DNA of 64,000 nucleotides from an uncultured Clostridia bacterium (GTDB taxonomy: Bacteria; Bacillota; Clostridia; UBA1381): contig CANRJY010000002.1 in the NCBI GenBank assembly GCA_947631085.1, positions 1-64,000 of the forward strand. Direction: 5' to 3'. Shown here piece by piece: positions 50,090 through 59,559 of this stretch. Made by a program: the position numbers and the translations under genes. Numbering within the stretch: the first letter of the stretch is position 1; each line of letters starts with the position of its first letter. Under the pieces are notes generated by a model. The model saw only the letters and a list, made by a program, of their open reading frames with translations. It searched no databases and was not told the DNA's origin.

Positions 50090-50434
50090 ATGGCAAGGAT
50101 TGACAAAATAAACGAGGAGGTTCGCCGTGAGCTGGCGAACGTGATACGCAATTTAAAGGACACGCGCATACCCATGATGACGAGCGTTGTCGCCGTAAAC
50201 GTCACGAGCGATTTGCGTTACGCGAAGGCGTACATTTCGGTCATGGGCGATGCGGAAACTCAGAAAAAAGCAATGGAAGGCTTAAGAAGCGCGGCGGGCT
50301 TTGTGCGGCGCGAAATAGGCAAAAAAATAGATTTGCGCTACACGCCGGAATTTGTGTTTGAATTAGACCATTCAATAGAGCACGGCGCGCACATTGAGAA
50401 GCTTTTAAAAAGCGTGGAAAAGAAAAGCGAATAA
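50090..50434 (+). CDS. rbfA: Ribosome-binding factor A
   Basis: 114 residues: MARIDKINEEVRRELANVIR, MMTSVVAVNVTSDLRYAKAY and LRYTPEFVFELDHSIEHG, the KH-like RbfA fold. Needed for 16S rRNA 5' end maturation. Six bases after infB. Confidence 0.95.
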   Translation: MARIDKINEEVRRELANVIRNLKDTRIPMMTSVVAVNVTSDLRYAKAYISVMGDAETQKKAMEGLRSAAGFVRREIGKKIDLRYTPEFVFELDHSIEHGAHIEKLLKSVEKKSE

Positions 50435-50457
50435 ATTTATTGTACAGGGGTGGAATA

Positions 50458-51414
50458 ATGCAGGAGGTCATCAACAAAATTAAATCGGCGCGCTCGATGG
50501 CGCTTTTGCCGCACGTCAATGAGGATCCGGACGCTTTGGGCTCATGCTTTGCGTTCGCGGCGGCTATGCGCTCTATCGGCAAGGAAGCCGTTTGCTACAC
50601 GGAGGACGACATTGAGGATCATCTCAAATTTATGGGCGGTGAATATACGATTTATGATCCCGAAATCAGCTTGGCGGAAAAACACGATTTATGCGTGTGT
50701 CTCGACTGCGGCGATCTCGGAAGAATTGGCGCGCGCAGAAAAATTTTTGACGAGATAGGAAACAGCGTAAATATCGACCATCACTATACCAACACAAACT
50801 TCGCCGACGCAAATCTCGTGGACGGAGACGCCGCCGCGACGAGCGAAATACTCACCTCGCTGTTCAAGGCTATGGAAATCGAATTAAACGACGAAATAGC
50901 AAGGTATTTATATATCGCCATCTGCTCCGATACGGGTTGCTTTAAGTTCAGCAACGTGCGTCCCAAAACAATGCGCGCGGCGGCGGAGCTTTTGGAGCAT
51001 GACATAAAGCACGAGAAAATCGCGCGGCTGCTGTTTGACACATATTCGAGAGAAACTCTGCTTCTGCGCTCGGAGATAGTCAGAAATCTGCACTCCTACG
51101 CGGACGGACGCATACAGGTCGCGCTCGTTGACGACTCAATGTTTGAAAAGTGCGGCGCGAATGTCAAGGACGCGCCCAATCTTGTGGAAATTCCTCGCAG
51201 CATCGCGGGAACGGAAATAGCCGTTTGCATCAAGCACCAAAACGGCGTTATCCGCGCGAGCATACGCTCGAACGGCGAAGCTGACGTGTCGAAGGCGGCG
51301 CTTGTTTTTGGCGGCGGAGGTCATACGAAGGCTTCGGGCTGCACCGTCAAGGCGGAAAGTCTCGGCGAGGCGGAAAAGCTTATTGTGGCTGAGTGCGTAA
51401 AGCAGCTGCCATGA
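50458..51414 (+). CDS. nrnA: DHH-family NrnA-type phosphoesterase
   Basis: 318 residues. DHH motifs LPHVNEDPDALGSC, VCLDCGDLGRIGAR and NIDHHYTN, and the DHHA1 end VFGGGGHTKASGCTV. NrnA removes nanoRNAs and often pAp. The ATG at 50458, with a GGGGTGG site upstream, is preferred over 50440. The stop overlaps the truB start. Confidence 0.93.
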   Translation: MQEVINKIKSARSMALLPHVNEDPDALGSCFAFAAAMRSIGKEAVCYTEDDIEDHLKFMGGEYTIYDPEISLAEKHDLCVCLDCGDLGRIGARRKIFDEIGNSVNIDHHYTNTNFADANLVDGDAAATSEILTSLFKAMEIELNDEIARYLYIAICSDTGCFKFSNVRPKTMRAAAELLEHDIKHEKIARLLFDTYSRETLLLRSEIVRNLHSYADGRIQVALVDDSMFEKCGANVKDAPNLVEIPRSIAGTEIAVCIKHQNGVIRASIRSNGEADVSKAALVFGGGGHTKASGCTVKAESLGEAEKLIVAECVKQLP

Positions 51415-52280
51415 ACGGAATAATCGTACTTAACAAGCCCGTCGGCAAAACGTCGCACGATATGGTATATTTTATGCGGCGGCTGACGGGAATAAAAAAG
51501 ATAGGTCACACAGGCACGCTCGATCCCGATGCGTCGGGAGTTTTACCGATATGCATAGGAAGCGCGACGAAGGCGGCGGATATGCTGACGCTTTCCGACA
51601 AGCGCTACCGCGCGGAAATGACGCTCGGAGCGGAAACCGACACGCAGGATGCGTCGGGAACTGTTATCGAAAAGCGCGCGGTAAACGTTAGCGAGGACGA
51701 AATACGCGCCGCCGTAAGCGGCTTTGTCGGAGAAATCGAGCAGATACCGCCTATGTACTCCGCGATAAAAAAGGACGGCAAAAAGCTGTATGAGCTTGCG
51801 CGAAAGGGCGAGGAAATCGAACGCCCCGCGCGGAAAATAACGATTTTTGAAATAAATATACTTGATATAGATTTAAAAAAGAACACAGTCTCTCTCGACG
51901 TGCTGTGCTCGAAGGGAACGTATATAAGAACGCTCTGCCGCGATATCGGCGAAAAGCTGGGAACGCTCGCGTATATGAGCAAGCTCGAACGCACCAAAAC
52001 GGGGATGTTCACGATAGAGCAGGCGCGCACGCCCGAGGAGCTGGAGGCGCTCGATGATTTGGAAAGCGCGCTTATTTCCACGGACGCGCTGTTTTCGGAT
52101 TTACCGAAAATAAAATTAAACGAAAAGCAGACGAAAAGCATAGTAAACGGCGTTAGAATGACGTACCGAGGGCTTGACGAAGGGCGGCGGTACAGGCTGT
52201 ACGATGAAAACGGAAGGTTTCTGTGCGTGTCGAAATGCGCGGACGAACGGCTTGTTTTGGAAAAAGCGTTTTGGACCTAA
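51411..52280 (+). CDS. truB: tRNA pseudouridine(55) synthase
   Basis: 289 residues. The catalytic aspartate is in HTGTLDPDASGVLPICIG; also LNKPVGKTSHDMVYF, IPPMYSAIKKDGKKLYELAR and SKGTYIRTLCRDIG. The ATG overlaps the nrnA stop (ATGA), so translation is coupled. Confidence 0.96.
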   Translation: MNGIIVLNKPVGKTSHDMVYFMRRLTGIKKIGHTGTLDPDASGVLPICIGSATKAADMLTLSDKRYRAEMTLGAETDTQDASGTVIEKRAVNVSEDEIRAAVSGFVGEIEQIPPMYSAIKKDGKKLYELARKGEEIERPARKITIFEINILDIDLKKNTVSLDVLCSKGTYIRTLCRDIGEKLGTLAYMSKLERTKTGMFTIEQARTPEELEALDDLESALISTDALFSDLPKIKLNEKQTKSIVNGVRMTYRGLDEGRRYRLYDENGRFLCVSKCADERLVLEKAFWT

Positions 52281-52281
52281 A

Positions 52282-52351
52282 TGTAGGGGTGGATATTATC
52301 CGCCCGCTACAAACATATAGGAAATTCGGGCGAACACGGTTCGCCCCTACG
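52282..52351. repeat. REP-like palindromic repeat between truB and ribF
   Basis: TGTAGGGGTGGATATTATCC begins the element and TTCGCCCCTACG ends it. It seems to be a mosaic of two related GTAGGGGCG-type palindromes; a sibling lies at 54731-54797. Confidence 0.75.
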
Positions 52352-52384
52352 TGATAAAACGCGTTAAAGGAAAGTGATACATCA

Positions 52385-53278
52385 TTGGAAGTATTTTTTG
52401 AAAACGATATACCGCCTTACGACGGCACTGTGGTGGCTCTGGGCAATTTCGACGGGCTTCACGTCGCGCATATGACCATCATTCGGGACGGTATCAGATA
52501 CGCGAAGGAGCATAATCTCAAAAGCGGCGTGCTGCTGTTTGAGGACAATTTTAAAAATGTAGAGCTGATCACTCCGAACGAGGCGAAGGTGGAGCTGCTC
52601 GGGCGGGAAAAGCCCGATTTTGTGAAATTCCGCAGATTTACGAAGGAATTTATGCGTCTTACGCCTGAGGAGTTTATAAAGCAGCTTGTGCTGAATTTAA
52701 AGGTAAAGGTGGTCTGTGTCGGCTACGACTACCGCTTCGGACATAAAGCCGCGGGCGACGTTGACACGCTCCGCATGCTCGGCGAAAAATACGGCTTTGA
52801 GGTTCTTGTCACCGACGTTATCAAAATCGACGGCAAAATCGTTTCGAGCACCTATATCCGCGAGCTTATCAAAGCGGGCGAAACAGAGGAAGCCGAGCGG
52901 TTTCTCGGAAGGCGGTTCTGCGTCGAGGGCAGAGTTATAAAGGGCTTGCAGAATGGGCGTAAAATGGGCGTTCCGACGGCTAACGTCGATTACGATAAAA
53001 ATATGGCTATCCCGAAAAACGGCGTTTATGCAGGAATTACATACGTAAACGGGCTGCGCCTGAAAAGCGTGATAAACGTCGGCAGCAATCCCACGTTCGG
53101 CGCGGAAAATATCACGATAGAAAGCCATATTCTCGATTTTCACGAGGACATTTACGGAGAATATATCCGCGTGTCGTTTGCGAAACGGCTGCGCGGCGAT
53201 ATAAAATTTGAAAGTATGGACGCTCTTAAAATGCGGATACAATCGGACATCAAGGCGGTAAGAGCGATGGATCTATAG
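52385..53278 (+). CDS. ribF: Bifunctional riboflavin kinase/FAD synthetase
   Basis: 297 residues. FAD synthetase domain with ALGNFDGLHVAHMTIIRDG and VCVGYDYRFGHKAAGD; riboflavin kinase domain with GRVIKGLQNGRKMGVPTANV and INVGSNPTFG. Start is TTG at 52385, behind AAAGGAAAG, with no ATG nearby. Confidence 0.95.
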   Translation: MEVFFENDIPPYDGTVVALGNFDGLHVAHMTIIRDGIRYAKEHNLKSGVLLFEDNFKNVELITPNEAKVELLGREKPDFVKFRRFTKEFMRLTPEEFIKQLVLNLKVKVVCVGYDYRFGHKAAGDVDTLRMLGEKYGFEVLVTDVIKIDGKIVSSTYIRELIKAGETEEAERFLGRRFCVEGRVIKGLQNGRKMGVPTANVDYDKNMAIPKNGVYAGITYVNGLRLKSVINVGSNPTFGAENITIESHILDFHEDIYGEYIRVSFAKRLRGDIKFESMDALKMRIQSDIKAVRAMDL

Positions 53279-53303
53279 ATTTTATCGGAAAGGATTGGTA
53301 AAA

Positions 53304-54665
53304 ATGTTTACATCAATTATACTCGCGGCGGGCATGGGTACGCGCATGAAATCGGCTCTGCCGAAGGTGCTCCACCGAGTATGCGGCAAGCCTCTTTGCA
53401 AGTGGGTGATAGACGCGTCTAAGGCGGCGGGAGCTGATAAGACGGTGACGGTAATCGGTCACTGCGCCGATTTGGTCAAGGCGGAGCTTGCGGGCGAAAC
53501 CGAGTTCGCGCTCCAGGCGGAGCAAAAAGGCACGGGTCACGCGGTTATTCAGGCGATGGATCACATCAAGGCGGCTAAAGGAAATATCGTTATTTTAAAC
53601 GGCGACACGCCGCTTATAACCGCGGAAATGATACAAAATGCGGTCGAATACCACGCGTCAAGCGGCAATCAGGCGACGGTTATAACCGCTGTTCTGCCCG
53701 ACGCAACGGGCTACGGACGAATTGTGCGCGGCGCTGACGGCGGCGTTTTGCGTATAGTCGAGCAGAAGGACGCAAGCGACGAGGAAAAGAATATCCGCGA
53801 GGTAAATTCGGGTATGTACGTATTTGACGCGCAGTCCCTCGCGTACGCTCTCGGCGAGATAAAGCCGAATAATGCGCAGGGCGAGTATTATCTCACCGAC
53901 ACGCTTGAAATACTTCTCGCGGCGGGCAAAAAGGTCGGCGCGTACACGATTGAGGACAACGACGAGATACGCGGCATAAACGACAGACTGCAATTAAGCG
54001 AAGCGGAGAAGATAATGCGAGCGCGCATCAACGCGTACCATATGAAAAACGGCGTAACCATGCGTATTCCCGAGAGTATTTATATCGAGGCGGGCGTTGA
54101 AATAGGAAACGACACGGAGATCGGCTCGAACGTGACGCTTAAAAACGGCACGAAAATAGGCTCGGGCTGCGTGGTAGGTCAGGGCAGCACGCTTGATAAC
54201 GCCGTTATTAAAGATAATGTAAATATTTTAAATTCGGTTATTATAAACTCCACAGTCGGAGAGCACACGACGGTCGGACCGTTCGCGTATATCCGCCCCG
54301 ACTGCACCGTGGGTGAGCATGTCAAGGTCGGCGATTTTGTCGAGCTTAAAAATTCGACTATCGACGACGGTACAAAAATTTCGCATCTCACCTACATAGG
54401 CGACAGCGACGTGGGCAAAAACGTAAACTTCGGCTGCGGCACGGTGACGGTCAATTACGACGGCAAGAAGAAATACAGAACGACAATCGGCGACAATTCG
54501 TTCATCGGCTGCAACACGAACCTCGTATCGCCCGTAAACGTAGGCAAAGGCGCATATATAGCGGCGGGCTCGACGATAACGGACGACATCCCCGAGGGAA
54601 CGCTATCAATCGCGAGAGCGAGACAGATTAATAAGGCTGAATGGAAAAAAGATAGGAGAAAATAA
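53304..54665 (+). CDS. glmU: Bifunctional GlcNAc-1-P uridyltransferase/acetyltransferase
   Basis: 453 residues. Pyrophosphorylase motif LAAGMGTRMKSALPKVLHRV, EQKGTGHAVIQA, then a left-handed beta-helix with LKNGTKIGSGCVVGQ and FGCGTVTVNYDGKKKYRTTI. It makes UDP-GlcNAc for wall synthesis. The ATG at 53304 is used because GGAAAGGA fits it best. Confidence 0.97.
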   Translation: MFTSIILAAGMGTRMKSALPKVLHRVCGKPLCKWVIDASKAAGADKTVTVIGHCADLVKAELAGETEFALQAEQKGTGHAVIQAMDHIKAAKGNIVILNGDTPLITAEMIQNAVEYHASSGNQATVITAVLPDATGYGRIVRGADGGVLRIVEQKDASDEEKNIREVNSGMYVFDAQSLAYALGEIKPNNAQGEYYLTDTLEILLAAGKKVGAYTIEDNDEIRGINDRLQLSEAEKIMRARINAYHMKNGVTMRIPESIYIEAGVEIGNDTEIGSNVTLKNGTKIGSGCVVGQGSTLDNAVIKDNVNILNSVIINSTVGEHTTVGPFAYIRPDCTVGEHVKVGDFVELKNSTIDDGTKISHLTYIGDSDVGKNVNFGCGTVTVNYDGKKKYRTTIGDNSFIGCNTNLVSPVNVGKGAYIAAGSTITDDIPEGTLSIARARQINKAEWKKDRRK

Positions 54666-54669
54666 CCCC

Positions 54670-54697
54670 AATCGGGCTGTCAACCGACAGCCCGATT
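54670..54697 (+). terminator. glmU terminator
   Basis: AATCGGGCTGTC pairs perfectly with GACAGCCCGATT around AACC, followed by only one further T, so efficiency is uncertain. Confidence 0.65.
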
Positions 54698-54730
54698 TGC
54701 GGGGATGGGGTAAATTATGGTTTAGGCGCG

Positions 54731-54797
54731 TGTAGGGGCGGATATTATCCGCCCGCCGCGATACATTGGGAGCGGGCGGATGATATCCGCCCCTACA
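54731..54797. repeat. REP-like palindrome between glmU and pth
   Basis: TGTAGGGGCGGATATTATCC and GGATGATATCCGCCCCTACA form a 67-bp near-perfect palindrome with a short centre. Same family as 52282-52351. Confidence 0.85.
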
Positions 54798-54854
54798 ATG
54801 CCCGCCGGCGATATGCCATTAAATCACAATTTACCCACCGGAAAGGAACACATC

Positions 54855-55427
54855 ATGTACATTATCGCAGGTCTGGGGAATCCGGGCAGACAGTATGAAA
54901 TGACGCGGCATAATATCGGGTTTCATACCATAGATTATATTGCCGATCAGCTTCATGTTAAAATAAATAAACTCAAATTCAAGGCTCTTTACGGCGAAAC
55001 GAATATCGCGGGCGAAAAGGTTCTGCTCGTGAAGCCGCAGACTTATATGAATTTGAGCGGCGACAGTATCGGCGATTTTGCCGAATTTTATAAGCTGCCG
55101 CCGGAAAACATAATTATAATAAACGACGACGTCTCCCTCGAGGCGGGGCGCATACGCGTGCGCGCAAAAGGCAGCGCGGGCGGTCATAACGGGCTGAAAT
55201 CCATAATATACCGTTTGCAGAGCGACGAGTTCCCGCGCGTTAAAATCGGCGTGGGAGCGCCTGAGCACGAGGATTACGATTTGAAGGACTTTGTCCTCGG
55301 CAGATTTACGCGCGAGGAAATTCCTATACTGGAAAAGAGCATAATAAACGCCGCCGGAGCGGTTGAGGAAATTATAAAAAACGGTCCGGAATCGGCGATG
55401 AACAGGTTTAATTCGAGGCAAATATGA
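54855..55427 (+). CDS. pth: Peptidyl-tRNA hydrolase
   Basis: 190 residues. IIAGLGNPGRQYEMTRHNIG with the catalytic histidine, LVKPQTYMNLSGDSI, INDDVSLEAGRIRVR and KGSAGGHNGLKSI. The ATG at 55? region is fixed by GGAAAGGAAC just upstream of 54855. The stop overlaps mfd by four bases. Confidence 0.96.
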   Translation: MYIIAGLGNPGRQYEMTRHNIGFHTIDYIADQLHVKINKLKFKALYGETNIAGEKVLLVKPQTYMNLSGDSIGDFAEFYKLPPENIIIINDDVSLEAGRIRVRAKGSAGGHNGLKSIIYRLQSDEFPRVKIGVGAPEHEDYDLKDFVLGRFTREEIPILEKSIINAAGAVEEIIKNGPESAMNRFNSRQI

Positions 55428-58400
55428 ATTTTTCGGACATTTTACGCGGCTATCCTCCGTATATCGGCGTTGCCGACAGCTTGAACAGCACGCCCATATC
55501 AATCGCGGGCGTCGCGGAATCGGCGCAGGGACATCTCATATACTCTCTGTGGCGCGAAAACGGCGGCAACGCCTGCGTTGTGACTTACAGCGATATGGAG
55601 GCTCGCGCGCTTTTTGAGGATATGCGGCTGTATACGGACAGCGCGCTGTATTTCCCCTCAAAGGAGTACATTTTTTATAATATCGAAACAAGCGGACACC
55701 AGAACGAGTACGCGAGGCTCAAAGCCTTAGCCCGCCTCTCGGACGGCGAGCCGCATATTGTCGTGACAAGTCTTGACGCGGTTATGCAGTACACCGCCGA
55801 AAAGGAGATTTTCGAAAACAGCAGGATTGAATTTGAGCTCGGAAAAATATTCGACTTGGAAAAGCTCGCGCGTGATTTGGTATGCCTGGGCTACAGCCGC
55901 GAGGACATAGTCGAAGCGCCGGGGCAGTTCGCTATGCGCGGCGGCATAGTCGATATTTTCTCGCCCGGCTCGGATAATCCGTTCAGAATTGAGTTTTTCG
56001 ACGACGAAACCGACTCCATACGCGTGTTTGACGTGGCTTCGCAGAGGTCTATGGAAAAGGTCGATAAGGCGGCTGTAATTCCGGCTGTCGAGGCTGTGAT
56101 GAGCATGGAAAAAAAAGCTGAAATCGTAGAAATCCTCGAAAAGCGGATAGCTCAGGCGAAGCGGCGCAAGGTCGATATGACGGCGTATATCGAAACGACA
56201 AGCGCGGATATCGAAAGCTTTAACGAGCGGCACTATTTCCCTTCTATCGACAAATATATACGGCTTATCTACGACAAAATCCCGACCGTTCTCGACTATA
56301 TTGAAAAAAGCGGTCTTGTTTTCGTTCTCGACCCGAAGCGAATAGCCGAGCGCGGCAAAACATTCGCGTGGGAAAAGGGCGAGATCGTGACGGAGCTTAA
56401 AAACAAGGGCATACTCGGCTCGCAGAAGGAGGACGTTTTCCTCACCTACGACGAAGCTGTTTTGAAAATGACCGCGAGAAGGGTAATTTCTATTGATTCG
56501 CTCTCGCACACGCGGACGGATTTCAAATACAAGCATCTCGCCGATTTTACCACGAAAACGACCGTTTCATTCCACGGAAAAATAGATTATTTATACGACG
56601 ATCTGCGCGTATGGCAGGAAAAGAAAGCGACCGTCGTTATTTTGGCATCCTCGCGCGGACGCGGCGAGAATATCACGGGCGTATTGAAGGAGCGCGGCTT
56701 TAACGCGGAGTTTATCAAGGACGGCGCGGACTTCCGCGAGGGCAGGATCTCCGTTATGCGCGGCAATCTCAATAAAGGATTTGAGTATCCCGAAATAAAC
56801 TTCGTGCTAGTCAGCGACCGCGAGATTTTCGACACTAAGAAAAGCCGCCGCAGACGCGCGGTTGACAACGCCGACAGGATAAAATCGTACAACGACATAA
56901 ACGCGGGCGATTACGTTGTTCATCAGACGCACGGAATTGGTCAGTACATGGGAACACAGCGCATGACGGTCAACAACGTTACGAAGGATTATCTGAAGAT
57001 CCAATACCGCGGCACGGACTGTCTGTATGTGCCTATCGACCAGCTCAATATGCTGTATAAATACGTTTCGGGCGGCAGCGAGCACCCCGTTAGGCTCAAC
57101 AGGCTCGGCGGGAACGAATGGAACAAGACGAAGCAGCGCGTGAAAGCGTCCACGGCGGAGCTTGCGCAAAAGCTCATAGCCCTCTACGCGGCGCGCGAGC
57201 GCACAAAGGGCTTCGCGTTCAGCCCCGACACGCCCTGGCAGCGCGATTTTGAGGACACGTTCGAGTACCGGGAAACGGACGACCAGCTCCGCTCTATCGA
57301 GGAGGTAAAAGCGGATATGGAAAAGCCGCGCCCGATGGATAGGCTGCTCTGCGGCGACGTGGGCTTCGGCAAAACCGAGGTCGCGCTCCGCGCGGCGTTT
57401 AAGGCTGTTACGGACTCTAAACAGGTCGCGTACCTCTGCCCCACCACCATTCTCGCGATGCAACATTACGAAACATTTTTAAAGCGCATGGAGGATTTCC
57501 CGATAAAAATTGAAATGCTCTCGCGTTTCAGAACGCCGACGGAGCAGAAGCGCATAATAAAAAAGCTGAAATCGGGCGAGATCGACATAGTTATCGGAAC
57601 GCACCGCATTTTATCGAAGGATATAGCGTTTAAGGATCTGGGACTTCTCATAATCGACGAGGAGCAGCGCTTCGGCGTCGCGCACAAGGAGCGGCTCAAG
57701 GAGCTTAAAACGAGCGTAGACGTGCTGACCATGACAGCTACACCGATACCGCGTACGCTCCATATGGCGATGACGAGCGTAAGAGACATGAGCGTATTGA
57801 CCGAGCCGCCCGAAAATCGCTATCCCGTTCAGACATATGTTTTGGAGGAAAATCCCGCGGCGCTGCTCGACGCGATACGCAACGAGCTTTCGCGCGGCGG
57901 TCAGGTATTTTACCTCTATAACCGCATCGAGGGAATACACAAAAAGGCGGAATGGATAAAGGAGAATTTTCCCGACATAAACGTAGCGGTCGGTCACGGC
58001 AGGATGAAGGAGGACGACCTCGAGGACATCATGTACGATATGGTCGAGGGCAGAACCGACGTTCTCGTCTGCACGACGATTATCGAAACGGGGCTTGACA
58101 TACCCAACGCCAACACCATTATAATCGAAAACGCCGACAGAATGGGCTTGGCGCAGCTTTATCAGCTTCGCGGAAGAGTGGGACGCTCCAACCGCGCGGC
58201 GTACGCGTATCTCGTGTACAACAGAGGAAATGTCTTGTCCGACGTGGCTTCAAAGCGTCTGAGGGCGGTAAAGGAGTTTACGGAGTTCGGCTCGGGCTTT
58301 AAAATCGCGATGCGCGATTTGGAAATACGCGGCGCGGGAAATATACTCGGCGCGGAGCAGCACGGGCATATGGACAGCGTCGGCTACGATATGTACTGCA

Positions 58401-58900
58401 AGCTGTTAAAGGAAAGCGTTGACGAGGCGCAGGGCATTGAAACAAAGATAGATTTCGACGTAACCGTCGATATTGACGTAAACGCGTATCTTCCCGAGGA
58501 CTATATCGAAAACCACAACCAGCGCATTGATATGTACAAGCGCATAGCCGCGATTTCGAGCGAGGACGACAAGTTTGAGATCGAGGACGAATTAATTGAC
58601 CGCTACGGCGATATTCCTTTGGCTGTGCAGAATATAATCGACGTCGCGGCGCTGAAGCTCCCCGCGCGTGAGGCGGGAATTTGCGAGATCACGCAGCGGC
58701 AGCAGTCGGTTTCGCTGAAATTCAACGAGGACAGATTAGACGCTCCGCTCGTCATAGCGCTCGACAAAAAATTCCCGAAGCGCATAAAGCTCGCGTCGTC
58801 GGTAAATCCGATAATAACGTTTAAAATAGAAAAGCTGACAGATAACCCGATCACGGTAATTCATGAATTGCTGGATACGGTGATTGAACTGCAAAAATAA
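55424..58900 (+). CDS. mfd: Transcription-repair coupling factor Mfd
   Basis: 1158 residues, full length. The UvrB-like N-terminus, polymerase-interaction domain (NAGDYVVHQTHGIGQYMG), helicase motifs LLCGDVGFGKTEVALRAAFK, LLIIDEEQRFGVAHKE, TMTATPIPRTLHMAMT and LYQLRGRVGRSNRAAYAYL, and the C-terminal TRCF domain are all present. It removes stalled RNA polymerase and recruits UvrA. Confidence 0.97.
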   Translation: MNFSDILRGYPPYIGVADSLNSTPISIAGVAESAQGHLIYSLWRENGGNACVVTYSDMEARALFEDMRLYTDSALYFPSKEYIFYNIETSGHQNEYARLKALARLSDGEPHIVVTSLDAVMQYTAEKEIFENSRIEFELGKIFDLEKLARDLVCLGYSREDIVEAPGQFAMRGGIVDIFSPGSDNPFRIEFFDDETDSIRVFDVASQRSMEKVDKAAVIPAVEAVMSMEKKAEIVEILEKRIAQAKRRKVDMTAYIETTSADIESFNERHYFPSIDKYIRLIYDKIPTVLDYIEKSGLVFVLDPKRIAERGKTFAWEKGEIVTELKNKGILGSQKEDVFLTYDEAVLKMTARRVISIDSLSHTRTDFKYKHLADFTTKTTVSFHGKIDYLYDDLRVWQEKKATVVILASSRGRGENITGVLKERGFNAEFIKDGADFREGRISVMRGNLNKGFEYPEINFVLVSDREIFDTKKSRRRRAVDNADRIKSYNDINAGDYVVHQTHGIGQYMGTQRMTVNNVTKDYLKIQYRGTDCLYVPIDQLNMLYKYVSGGSEHPVRLNRLGGNEWNKTKQRVKASTAELAQKLIALYAARERTKGFAFSPDTPWQRDFEDTFEYRETDDQLRSIEEVKADMEKPRPMDRLLCGDVGFGKTEVALRAAFKAVTDSKQVAYLCPTTILAMQHYETFLKRMEDFPIKIEMLSRFRTPTEQKRIIKKLKSGEIDIVIGTHRILSKDIAFKDLGLLIIDEEQRFGVAHKERLKELKTSVDVLTMTATPIPRTLHMAMTSVRDMSVLTEPPENRYPVQTYVLEENPAALLDAIRNELSRGGQVFYLYNRIEGIHKKAEWIKENFPDINVAVGHGRMKEDDLEDIMYDMVEGRTDVLVCTTIIETGLDIPNANTIIIENADRMGLAQLYQLRGRVGRSNRAAYAYLVYNRGNVLSDVASKRLRAVKEFTEFGSGFKIAMRDLEIRGAGNILGAEQHGHMDSVGYDMYCKLLKESVDEAQGIETKIDFDVTVDIDVNAYLPEDYIENHNQRIDMYKRIAAISSEDDKFEIEDELIDRYGDIPLAVQNIIDVAALKLPAREAGICEITQRQQSVSLKFNEDRLDAPLVIALDKKFPKRIKLASSVNPIITFKIEKLTDNPITVIHELLDTVIELQK

Positions 58901-59046
58901 CAATTCCGGAACAAATAGAGTTGGTTTCCCTATCACACAATATTGAAGCCTTGCTTGTGCATATATCTCTGATACTATCCTGTTGTATCTCTCCGACGCA
59001 AAAACGGACTTGGCTTTTGATTGCCAAGTCCGTCGAAATCGTGTAA
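58901..59046. other. Intergenic region after mfd
   Basis: No gene seen. It holds a strong hairpin at 59004-59033 (ACGGACTTGGC/GCCAAGTCCGT) followed by TTTTTG on the minus strand, i.e. a terminator for leftward transcripts rather than for mfd. Confidence 0.5.
59004..59033 (-). terminator. Leftward intrinsic terminator
   Basis: A perfect 11-bp stem and, on the minus strand, a T tract. It implies that something is or was transcribed leftward from beyond 59047. Confidence 0.7.
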
Positions 59047-59286
59047 TTATAAATCCTTGTTAAATTTATTGCTTACCGGTATCATATCGTAAAGATTATC
59101 CCATATAAACGCCGATACATTTATACTGATTATTCCATTTAATGTTTGGATGTTTTTAATTGTATATTTATTATTTACAGATGACTTTACAGTTGAATCT
59201 GCTGCGTATGCAGCTTGATCCACAAAATTGCCCATGTCTGCAGCAATATTTGATATATGTTGCAGGGCTAAGTGTCCCCCATGCAT
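59047..59286 (-). CDS. Doubtful small ORF or gene remnant
   Basis: 79 codons. MHGGHLALQHISNIAADMGN, then VKSSVNNKYTIKNIQTLNGI and AFIWDNLYDMIPVSNKFN. The composition is protein-like and a terminator follows, but the ATG has no ribosome binding site and the family is not recognised. It may be the C-terminal remnant of a larger gene. Confidence 0.3.
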   Translation of the reverse strand: MHGGHLALQHISNIAADMGNFVDQAAYAADSTVKSSVNNKYTIKNIQTLNGIISINVSAFIWDNLYDMIPVSNKFNKDL

Positions 59287-59363
59287 CGGTGGGGGTTATT
59301 TTGCGGGCGGAATTTTTTTATATTTCTATTTACTTTTTGGAATTGATATGGTGAAATATACTC

Positions 59364-59473
59364 GTCACATACTTTTTAATATTTCCATTATCTGTACTTA
59401 CGCTAAGGAAAAGGCGTAGGTTATTTTGGCTATTCCTGCAGATAATGGATTATATTGAGGGAAAGTGTGTGAC
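59364..59473. repeat. 110-bp long imperfect palindrome in the SLH-gene leader
   Basis: Outer arms GTCACATACTTT/AAAGTGTGTGAC (one wobble), inner arms CCATTATCTG/CAGATAATGG (perfect), and a central ACGC/GCGT pair. It ends 86 bases before the SLH start codon. It may be a miniature mobile palindrome or a structured 5' UTR. Confidence 0.65.
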
Positions 59474-59559
59474 AACATTCAGTCAAAGACCACATTTTTA
59501 TTTGCGCGAAATTTACCAAAAATCATTAAAATACTTAATTAAAAAAGGAGATGGAGTAA

